The notes beneath the pieces were generated by a model. That model had not been told where the DNA came from and ran no database searches. It worked only from the letters and a program-made list of their open reading frames with translations. Of a DNA stretch of 17,026 nucleotides, positions 1 to 5,970 are shown in pieces. This stretch comes from Verrucomicrobiota bacterium (GTDB taxonomy: Bacteria; Verrucomicrobiota; Kiritimatiellia; Kiritimatiellales; Tichowtungiaceae): the NCBI GenBank assembly GCA_030619095.1, contig JAUXCB010000004.1:1-17026 (forward strand), given 5' to 3'. Position 1 is the first letter of the stretch; every line of letters starts with the position of its first letter. A program made the translations under genes and the position numbers.

Positions 1-410
1 CATGGACGCGAATCAAACCTCTTCTTATTCGTGAGATGAACCACTTCGTTATTTCCTTCGGAAATTATGCGTCGCTTTGCTCGCGCGTGAAAATGAAACC
101 GATCCTTCGTCACTATTTTTGAATACAAAAATTATGTTTCCGCCTCGCTACAACGCGCGATCAAAAGAAGCCCCTGTTCAGTTGTTGTTTAGAAAACCCG
201 TTGAGGGTGCCGTCTCGAACGTATCGCCCGACTGAGCGACGCCGGAAAAATCCGGCCAAAACAGGCCAAGCTCTAAATAGTTCTTTTATCCATCTTTATC
301 GGGATTTTGTCCATTGACTTTTTTTAGAAATTGAACGGTAAACGGCTCCTGCGCGAGGACTGTTCGGGATGGGCTCGGACGGAAAGTGAACACAAATGGG
401 AGAGTACATG
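1..410. other. Gene-free stretch upstream of the secreted-protein remnant
   Basis: No convincing coding region is visible. Frame 1 is open only from base 1 to a stop at 37-39, too short to claim as the tail of an upstream gene. Two small hairpins can be read: ATTTCC/GGAAAT at 51-65 and GCCGGA-AAAA-TCCGGC at 241-256. A TTGACT hexamer at 314-319 could be a -35 element, but the sequence 17 nt later (GGTAAA, 337-342) matches a -10 consensus poorly, so I do not call a promoter. A ribosome-binding stretch GGGAGAG lies at 398-404, ahead of the ATG at 411. Confidence 0.5.
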
Positions 411-679
411 ATGAAAAAACTAAGTATACTTGCGGCAATTGTTGTTATGATTGGCGTGCAAGCTCAGGCCGTCCAGCCCGTCGACACCTATTTCATAGGG
501 ATTCCTGACTCAGATGCGGAACTAGCCGCTAATTGGTCAGCGGGAGTGCCAACTAACACAAGTTACCAGGGTTGGATGACAAACGGAACATCTGCTGTTC
601 TCGGATCCGCGACAGATGTAAAACAATTACCAATGATGTTGGTCCAGACCAAACCTTCTATCGCGTTATGACTGACTAA
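411..679 (+). pseudogene. Remnant of a secreted surface protein: N-terminus and C-terminus joined out of frame
   Basis: The ATG at 411 follows GGGAGAG by 6 nt and is preferred over ATGs at 396 and 408. It opens a clear signal peptide (MKKLSILAAIVVMIGVQAQA). The mature start contains 'AANWSAGVPTN', a pattern I associate with the beginning of large secreted autotransporter-like or PEP-CTERM-like proteins. The open frame ends at a TGA at 669-671, giving only 86 aa. From about 620 onward a different frame reads TITNDVGPDQTFYRVMTD and then TAA at 677-679; this looks like the C-terminus of a secreted protein (many PVC secreted proteins end near an F-[FY]-R-V motif). The simplest reading is a gene that lost its middle through an internal deletion which also shifted the frame. 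A strong terminator starts 15-40 nt after the second stop. Alternatively it is a genuine 86-aa exported protein. The family assignment is inference. Confidence 0.5.
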
Positions 680-693
680 GTAGAAGCATCCCA

Positions 694-745
694 AGCTCTT
701 TAATTGAAGAGCTGATGATCCCCGCCTCTTCGGCGGGGATTTTTT
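694..745 (+). terminator. Tandem hairpins ending in a rho-independent terminator
   Basis: The first hairpin is AGCTCTT (694-700) with AAGAGCT (707-713). The second is ATCCCCGCC (718-726), loop TCTTC, and GGCGGGGAT (732-740), followed directly by TTTTT (741-745). The second is a textbook intrinsic terminator for the 411-679 remnant. Confidence 0.85.
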
Positions 746-835
746 ATGTCGCTATCGCCGACGGGAAAGCTCGATGGCAAAGCGGTCGGCTGCTGGCTGG
801 GCCGTCCTCCTCTTCGCCGTGCGTAAAAAGCAAAC

Positions 836-869
836 TTCACCCCCTGTGGAAATCCAAATCACGGGTGAA
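836..869 (-). terminator. Weak candidate terminator of the zinc-ribbon/EIIA gene
   Basis: Read on the minus strand just after the TAA stop (874-872), TTCACCC (869-863) can pair with GGGTGAA (842-836). The loop is about 20 nt, and a T-rich stretch follows (GTTTGCTTTTT). The large loop makes it weak. Confidence 0.35.
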
Positions 870-871
870 AT

Positions 872-1717
872 TTACCGAACCAGCACCTTGGTTCCTTTGG
901 AGAGCGCGGCCCAAAGCTCTTCCTTTGTCTTGGCTTTAAGCAATGTATCGCGCTGCGCTGCGGTGGAAAAACTCTGGGTGAGCCCCGCGAGCAGCTTGAG
1001 GTAAAACGCGCTGGCTGCGGTTGGAATGACCATGTAGAAGAAAAGCTTGGTTTTGGTGGTTCCACCAAAATCGATTCCTTTTTTGCTGATGCCCAGCGAG
1101 AGGGTGAGCCCCCCGCCTTCAACGCCGCGAATGTGCGGAAAAGCCATCGTCTGGCCTACGGCGGTGGAAACGATCGCCTCGCGGCGCATCGCGGCCTCGT
1201 GCAGATCGGCACACTCTTCAATATAGCCTTCGGCCTGCATGTTTTCGCACAAATCCAGCAACACCTCCTCCGGTGTCGTTCCCTGAAGCTTCGGAATCAT
1301 CAGTTCAGGTGCGGAGAAGCGCTCTATCCCGCGCTTGACCGGATCCCCCCAACGGCGGCGCGGCACCGTGCGTGTGAGCAGGACATCCGGTGCATACAAA
1401 ATGCGAGTGCAGTTGGGGCAACGGCTCATTTCAGCAGCCCCGCCGTTGATCTTGTTGACCATCGTTTTGGTAAGCGAAAATCCGCATCCAGAACAATTCT
1501 CACCGGTGATTGGCGCAAGTGCCTCGATGTTTTTCTGAATGAGCCGGTTAAAGTTGGAACGCAGATCCAGAGGGAGCTCATCGGTCAGGGTTTTGATGTT
1601 TTTATCGAGTTGCGACAGCTTCTGTTTCGGCATAGCCGCCTGCTGTTGTGCGCGAGCGGCAACCAGATCCTGCAGTTGAATCAGGTGTTTAATAATATGG
1701 CGTTCTTTGCGTACCAT
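872..1717 (-). CDS. C4 zinc-ribbon + PTS EIIA (type 2, PtsN/fructose-like) fusion protein
   Basis: 281 aa from the ATG at 1717, which follows AGGAGG by 7 nt. The frame stays open upstream for 41 codons, but no comparable ribosome-binding site supports a longer protein. Residues 1-70 are helical and charged (a short coiled-coil-like hairpin). Residues 75-103 form a zinc ribbon with C75-x2-C78 and C100-x2-C103, of the type found in CT398/zf-RING_7 proteins. Residues about 136-281 resemble a PTS EIIA domain: 'MAFPHIRG' places the likely phosphorylated histidine at H195, and 'LGISKKGIDFGG' matches the segment that usually follows. EIIA domains accept phosphate from HPr, and PtsN-like members often regulate rather than transport. 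With no EIIB/EIIC gene beside it, a regulatory role is inferred; the ribbon suggests nucleic-acid or protein binding. It faces away from the rhlB-like helicase. The domain calls are fairly secure, the role is not. Confidence 0.8.
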   Translation of the reverse strand: MVRKERHIIKHLIQLQDLVAARAQQQAAMPKQKLSQLDKNIKTLTDELPLDLRSNFNRLIQKNIEALAPITGENCSGCGFSLTKTMVNKINGGAAEMSRCPNCTRILYAPDVLLTRTVPRRRWGDPVKRGIERFSAPELMIPKLQGTTPEEVLLDLCENMQAEGYIEECADLHEAAMRREAIVSTAVGQTMAFPHIRGVEGGGLTLSLGISKKGIDFGGTTKTKLFFYMVIPTAASAFYLKLLAGLTQSFSTAAQRDTLLKAKTKEELWAALSKGTKVLVR

Positions 1718-1755
1718 GGGAGTTCCTCCTTCAATTTCAATGAATCCTTTTTTAC

Positions 1756-1818
1756 ATGTGGAGGTCCGTCCGTCGTACAGAGTGCGCCGTGCAACTGCGG
1801 CGGTTCGTTCCACAACAT
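1756..1818. repeat. Imperfect nested inverted repeat (REP-like candidate)
   Basis: An outer pair GTGGA (1758-1762)/TCCAC (1809-1813), flanked by ATGT and an ATGT-like complement, encloses a central hairpin CGCCG (1785-1789), TGCAACTG, CGGCG (1798-1802). The segment lies in the leader of the zinc-ribbon/EIIA gene. Only one copy is in the window, so calling it a repeat is inference from its symmetry. Confidence 0.3.
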
Positions 1819-1896
1819 AGATCTGCCTTCTACATTCCAAACCAGACCCTTCTATTCCACCTCATAAAGTGCCCTATTTTAATTCCCAATTTAGAG

Positions 1897-1926
1897 TTGG
1901 CAATACAAACCCGAAACCTCTTTAAT
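1897..1926 (+). promoter_or_regulatory. Candidate sigma70-type promoter for the DEAD-box helicase
   Basis: TTGGCA (1897-1902), an 18-nt spacer and TTTAAT (1921-1926): five of six consensus matches in each hexamer. It would give a leader of roughly 110 nt before the ATG at 2047. Housekeeping promoter consensus in this lineage is assumed, not shown. Confidence 0.4.
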
Positions 1927-2046
1927 GCGCCCCCTCGACAAAAAGTCGTATCTGTCCTCTGGTCATAACGAAAATTGAAGAACCGGAGGCCTACCCATCC
2001 CAATCGAAAATTGGATGCCGGAAATCGTTAAACCAGAAAAGAGCCT

Positions 2047-3579
2047 ATGCCTTCATTTGTAAATAAAATCGGAAAGCTGTTTAAAAAACAGGAGACCTAT
2101 AAACCATCGCAACCCGAAAAACCCGGAGCGACAAAGAGCGCACCCCCGCCGCGGAAGAATCCCCCGAAAGCAACGGATGTCCCGCGCCGCCGCAAACCGC
2201 AGGGCCAACCGCGTCCGCCCAGAAAACCGCAGGCGTCAAAAAAGCCGGCCACGCCCTGGAACCCCGACTCATTCAAGGTCGAACCCGAAGAGGGAAAAAC
2301 TCGCTTTCACGATATCGACCTGCCGGACGACATCATGCACGCCATCGACGACCTCGAATTTAAATATTGCACCCCGATTCAGGCTGAAATCCTTCCGCTC
2401 ACCCTGGAGGGCAAAGATATGGCCGGCAAAGCGCAGACCGGAACCGGCAAAACCGCCGCCTTCCTGCTCGGCATCTTCACCCAGTTCTTCCGCAAAGGCA
2501 AAGGCCGCCCCGCACTCGGCCGCCCCCGCGCGCTCATTCTCGCCCCGACCCGCGAGCTCGCCATGCAGATCCGCGACGATGCCGAAAAACTCGGAAAATA
2601 CACCCCCTGCCGCACCGCCGCCGTCTATGGCGGAATCGACTACGACAAACAGCGCCGCATCTTCGATGAACCCGTCGACATCGTCGTCGCCACCCCCGGT
2701 CGCCTGATCGACTTCGTCCAGCAAAACGTCATCAGCCTGCAAGACGTTCAAACCCTCGTCATCGATGAAGCCGACCGCATGCTCGACATGGGCTTCATCC
2801 CCGATGTCCGCCGCATCGTCTATAAAACCCCACCCAAAGAAAACCGGCAGACCCTGCTCTTCAGCGCCACGCTCGACGACGAAGTCATGCGTCTGGCCGC
2901 CGACTGGATGGTCGACCCCGGAAAAATTGAAATTGAGCCCGACCACACCGCCACGGAGCTCGTCGATCAGCGCGTTTACCTCGTCACCGACAAAGAAAAA
3001 TTCCCGCTGCTCTACAACATCCTCAAAAAGGAAGTCAGCAGCTCCTCCGCACTCATCTTCACCAATCGCCGCGACCAGGCCGAACGCCTCGCCGACACCC
3101 TCTACCGCTACGGCCTCGATTGCGAAATGCTCTCCGGAGCCGTCGCCCAGAATAAACGCCAGCGCATCATCGCCGACTTCAAAAGCGGACGCTGCAAACT
3201 CGTCGTCGCCACCGACGTCGCCGGGCGCGGAATCCACGTCGACGACATCACCCACGTCGTCAACTTTAATATTCCCGAACGACCCGACGACTATGTCCAC
3301 CGAATCGGCCGAACCGGCCGCGCCGGGAAAAAAGGAATCTCCGTCACCTTCGCCTGCGAACGCGAATCGTTCGAACTGCCCGCGATTGAGGAACTGCTCG
3401 GCGAACGCCTCACCTGCTATCACCCCGAAGAAGGCATGCTCCACCTGCCCGACCCGGTACGCAAGCCGCGCCCGCGCAAACCCTCCGGCCCGCAGGGCCG
3501 CGGAGGAGGTGGCGGCCGCGGAGGCCCCCGCCGCAGCGGAGGCGGACGCCCGCCCCGCCGTTCCGGCCCGCGCAGATAA
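2047..3579 (+). CDS. rhlB: ATP-dependent DEAD-box RNA helicase, RhlB-like
   Basis: 510 aa. All superfamily 2 DEAD-box motifs are visible: Q motif around 106-112 (YCTPIQ), Walker A AQTGTGKT (129-136), PTREL (167-171), TPGRL (216-220), DEAD (240-243), SAT (273-275), TDVAGRG (389-395) and HRIGRTGR (418-425). Details such as 'YGGIDYDKQ', 'IEIEP', 'GAVAQNKR' and 'FACERESFELPAIEE' follow Escherichia coli RhlB closely, hence the symbol. The family unwinds short RNA duplexes in ribosome or mRNA turnover; RhlB works with the RNase E degradosome in E. coli, and whether that holds here is unknown. Residues 1-80 are a Lys/Pro/Arg-rich disordered extension, and 474-510 is a Gly/Arg-rich RGG-like tail; both are probable RNA-binding arms. 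The Shine-Dalgarno sequence is weak (AAAGAG). A hairpin in the leader and a REP-like hairpin after the stop flank the gene. Confidence 0.92.
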   Translation: MPSFVNKIGKLFKKQETYKPSQPEKPGATKSAPPPRKNPPKATDVPRRRKPQGQPRPPRKPQASKKPATPWNPDSFKVEPEEGKTRFHDIDLPDDIMHAIDDLEFKYCTPIQAEILPLTLEGKDMAGKAQTGTGKTAAFLLGIFTQFFRKGKGRPALGRPRALILAPTRELAMQIRDDAEKLGKYTPCRTAAVYGGIDYDKQRRIFDEPVDIVVATPGRLIDFVQQNVISLQDVQTLVIDEADRMLDMGFIPDVRRIVYKTPPKENRQTLLFSATLDDEVMRLAADWMVDPGKIEIEPDHTATELVDQRVYLVTDKEKFPLLYNILKKEVSSSSALIFTNRRDQAERLADTLYRYGLDCEMLSGAVAQNKRQRIIADFKSGRCKLVVATDVAGRGIHVDDITHVVNFNIPERPDDYVHRIGRTGRAGKKGISVTFACERESFELPAIEELLGERLTCYHPEEGMLHLPDPVRKPRPRKPSGPQGRGGGGGRGGPRRSGGGRPPRRSGPRR

Positions 3580-3587
3580 TTCCCAAG

Positions 3588-3658
3588 CGTAGACGCGGTG
3601 TCCCCACCGCGTTTTCTTTTTCAACTGCATGGAACGCGGTGAGGACACCGCGTCTACG
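3588..3658. repeat. Inverted pair of REP-like hairpins (REPIN-like), probable terminator of the helicase gene
   Basis: The left arm 3588-3613 and right arm 3633-3658 are inverted copies, 26 bp with one mismatch, separated by 19 nt. Each arm is itself a hairpin: ACGCGGTG/CACCGCGT with loop TCCC (left) or AGGA (right). Read on the minus strand, the left loop is GGGA, a GNRA-type tetraloop. On the plus strand the left hairpin is followed by TTTCTTTTT, so it can act as an intrinsic terminator 9 nt after the helicase stop. Bases 3588-3616 are identical to 6728-6756 inside tilS. Confidence 0.85.
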
Positions 3659-3681
3659 CTGGTTCTTCCACTGTCTGGAAA

Positions 3682-3718
3682 AAAGAAAGAGCCCCGTTTC
3701 CAATGTTTGGGAAACGGG
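3682..3718 (-). terminator. Intrinsic terminator of the tilS-ftsH unit
   Basis: On the minus strand CCCGTTTCC (3718-3710) pairs with GGAAACGGG (3701-3693) around an 8-nt loop, followed by a T-rich run (TCTTTCTTTT). It lies 45 nt after the ftsH stop. The stem-loop interior reads TTTCCCAAACATTGGAAA, which differs by one base from the palindrome inside tilS at 6752-6769. Confidence 0.8.
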
Positions 3719-3763
3719 ACTTTAACGTAACGCCTGAGGCATCATAAACTCTAGAGATTGGAA

Positions 3764-5929
3764 CTATTCGGAGGCGGGCTTGTCTTGAGCTTCGTCGTCG
3801 GGTGGCTCTTCCTCCTTCGCCAAGGCTTCCACCTTCGCCAAGGCTCCGGCGGACAGGTCGGCGGACAGGTCGTCAGCGGGAGCTTCGGATGATTCCTTAG
3901 AAGACTCATCATCGGCGGAAGCTTCAGCTGCGGCGGCCTTTTCAGCTTCTTCCGCTGCTTTCTCTTCCTCCGCCCGTTTTTCCTCAGGTGTTTTACCGTT
4001 TTTCAGCTCATCCGGAATTTCACCGGTTTCAAGCATCCTCATCACCTGATCGCCATCCACTGTCTCATAGGTCATAAGCACTTCGGCAATCAGCTCCAGT
4101 TTGTCGCGGTGTTCTTCGAGAATCGTGCGGGCGGAGTCATGAGCCTCTTTGAGAATCCGGTCGATCTCGGCATCGATCAACTGTGTAATTTTATCGCCGT
4201 GCACTTCGTTGCGATGGATTTCGCGACCGAGAAACATCTGTTGCTCTCCGGAGCCATAATTGCGCGGGCCGAGCGCATCGCTCATCCCAAACTCGCAGAC
4301 CATTGCACGGGCAATTCGAGTGGCGCGTTCAATGTCGTTTTGTGCACCCGTCGTGACATCATGGAAGATCAGCTCTTCGGCAACGCGCCCACCCATGAGG
4401 CCAACCAGCATGCCAAAGAGACGTTTGCGGCCCTGCGTATAGCGGTCTTTTTCCGGCAACTGCATCGTGGCTCCCAGTGCGCGTCCACGCGGAATAATGG
4501 TGACCTTGTGCAGCGGCTCGGTCTGCTCGGTCTTCGCAATGACAATCGCGTGTCCCGCTTCGTGATAGGCGGTCAGCTTTTTCTCTTCGTCGTCGAGCAT
4601 GTGGCTGCGGCGCTCGCGACCCCACGAAACTTTATCGCGGGCCTCTTCGAAATCAGGTTGTTCCACCGCCTCGGCACCTCGACGCGCCGCAAGCAGCGCG
4701 GCCTCGTTCACAAGGTTCATAATGTCCGCGCCGGAAAATCCCGGGGTTCCTCGGGCGACTTTTGTGAGATCAACCTCTTTGCTCAGTGTCACCCGCTTGA
4801 CGTGGATCTCGAGAATCTCTTCGCGGCCCTTCAAATTGGGGAGATCAATGAAAACCTGACGGTCGAAACGTCCGGGACGCATCAGTGCGGGGTCGAGCAC
4901 ATCGGGCCGGTTGGTGGCGGCGATGATAATGATGCCCTCTTCGGTTTCAAACCCGTCCATTTCAACGAGGAGCGCATTGAGTGTCTGCTCGCGCTCATCG
5001 TGCCCGCCGCCCATACCGGAGAACCGGCTGCGACCCACCGCGTCGATCTCATCGACGAAAATGATGCACGGCGCGTTTTTACGGCCCTGCTCGAACATAT
5101 CGCGCACGCGGCTCGCGCCGACGCCGACAAACATTTCCACAAAGTCCGACCCGCTGATGTTGAAGAACGGCACATCGGCTTCGCCCGCAACCGCTTTGGC
5201 GATCAGGGTTTTCCCGGTTCCGGGTGCTCCGGCCAGCAGAACGCCCTTGGGCATTTTTCCGCCGAGTCGCTGAAACTGTTTCGGGTTTTTCAAAAACTCG
5301 ACCACTTCCTGCAACTCCTCTTTCGCCTCCTCCACCCCCGCGACATCCGCGAAGGTGATTTTGTTTTCATCATCCTTCTTCATCAACTTGGCGCGGCTTT
5401 TGCCGAAGCTCATCGCACGCCCCCCCGCCATCTTCATTTGCCGGAAGAAGATAAAATAGATCAGAAGAAATCCGATGATAAACGGGGCGACATTCCAGAA
5501 GATCGGCCAGAAGGCCGATGCGCGGCGCACCTTAAACTGCACATCGTGTTTCAGCAGGAACTCCGAAGCGGTCTCAATGCTCGGCAGGTCCACCCGAAAG
5601 GTTTCCTGAGCCCCGTCTGCGCCAACCGTGGTCAACTCTCCGGTGATATAATCTGTGCCGGCATTGTCGCGGACAATCTCGCACTTCGTAATGCTGCCGT
5701 CCGTGACCTTCTGGGTGAAGCCGGGATTGTAATCCAGCGGCTCAGCCACCTGGGTCTTCTGAAACATCTGCATAGCCATCAGAACAAGCGCCATCATTAG
5801 AAACCACATGGCAAATCCACGCAGCGGCATAGGCGGCTTCACCTGCGGCGGCTTTTTGCGGTCATTTTTCTTCGGCTTGTCCTGAGGCTTCTCGATGGGC
5901 GGCACAGGGACGTTTGTTTTTTGTTCCAT
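3764..5929 (-). CDS. ftsH: ATP-dependent zinc metalloprotease FtsH
   Basis: 721 aa from the ATG at 5929, preceded by AAGGAAAG. FtsH is a hexameric inner-membrane AAA+ protease that extracts and degrades membrane and short-lived cytosolic proteins. Visible parts: basic/proline-rich N-terminus (1-36), membrane segment about 38-56, periplasmic domain, second membrane segment about 142-163, Walker A GAPGTGKT (234-241), Walker B IIFVDEID (289-296), second region of homology with MRPGRFDR (350-357), zinc site HEAGH (456-460) and a probable third ligand D532 in the GAQNDIERAT segment. The catalytic residues are all present. It is longer than E. coli FtsH (644 aa) because of an Ala/Glu/Lys/Asp-rich tail (about 640-721) encoded partly by short tandem DNA repeats (3814-3870). 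It lies 41 nt downstream of tilS, a common gene pairing, and is probably co-transcribed with it. Confidence 0.97.
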   Translation of the reverse strand: MEQKTNVPVPPIEKPQDKPKKNDRKKPPQVKPPMPLRGFAMWFLMMALVLMAMQMFQKTQVAEPLDYNPGFTQKVTDGSITKCEIVRDNAGTDYITGELTTVGADGAQETFRVDLPSIETASEFLLKHDVQFKVRRASAFWPIFWNVAPFIIGFLLIYFIFFRQMKMAGGRAMSFGKSRAKLMKKDDENKITFADVAGVEEAKEELQEVVEFLKNPKQFQRLGGKMPKGVLLAGAPGTGKTLIAKAVAGEADVPFFNISGSDFVEMFVGVGASRVRDMFEQGRKNAPCIIFVDEIDAVGRSRFSGMGGGHDEREQTLNALLVEMDGFETEEGIIIIAATNRPDVLDPALMRPGRFDRQVFIDLPNLKGREEILEIHVKRVTLSKEVDLTKVARGTPGFSGADIMNLVNEAALLAARRGAEAVEQPDFEEARDKVSWGRERRSHMLDDEEKKLTAYHEAGHAIVIAKTEQTEPLHKVTIIPRGRALGATMQLPEKDRYTQGRKRLFGMLVGLMGGRVAEELIFHDVTTGAQNDIERATRIARAMVCEFGMSDALGPRNYGSGEQQMFLGREIHRNEVHGDKITQLIDAEIDRILKEAHDSARTILEEHRDKLELIAEVLMTYETVDGDQVMRMLETGEIPDELKNGKTPEEKRAEEEKAAEEAEKAAAAEASADDESSKESSEAPADDLSADLSAGALAKVEALAKEEEPPDDEAQDKPASE
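3814..3870. repeat. Short tandem repeats in the ftsH 3' end
   Basis: CGGCGGACAGGT occurs twice in tandem (3847-3858, 3859-3870) and encodes the duplicated DLSA of the tail. CCTTCGCCAAGGCT occurs at 3814-3827 and 3832-3845 (18-bp period) and encodes repeated ALAK. Both keep frame and suggest slippage expansion of a disordered tail. Confidence 0.75.
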
Positions 5930-5970
5930 AAAATCTTTCCTTTATTAGCAAGTGCGAAACCCTAGCCCGC

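Larger units (their letters stand above)
1718..2046. other. Divergent intergenic region between the EIIA-fusion gene and the helicase gene
   Basis: About 330 nt without a supported gene. It contains the structured stretch at 1756-1818, a candidate promoter for the helicase (1897-1926) and, in the helicase leader, a hairpin at 1996-2017 (CCAAT-CGAAA-ATTGG extended by CAT/ATG with one bulged base). The hairpin sits about 30 nt before the helicase ATG. Confidence 0.5.

Noticed and set aside
1718..1840. 41-codon N-terminal extension of the zinc-ribbon/EIIA protein
   Set aside because: The strong AGGAGG site points to the ATG at 1717, and the extension is encoded by the structured leader with no domain character.
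2269..3648. 459-codon minus-strand open frame opposite the helicase, rich in Gly/Ala/Asp/Phe
   Set aside because: The composition mirrors the complement of the helicase codons; no start signal or known motifs.
3410..3703. Minus-strand open frame containing ENAVGTPRLRLG, the same peptide as in TilS
   Set aside because: It overlaps the helicase end and the REP pair. The shared peptide only reflects the repeat; there is no ribosome-binding site or protein-like sequence.
4109..5800. 563-codon plus-strand open frame opposite ftsH
   Set aside because: Antisense shadow of a well-supported FtsH gene in a GC-rich region; no recognisable protein features.
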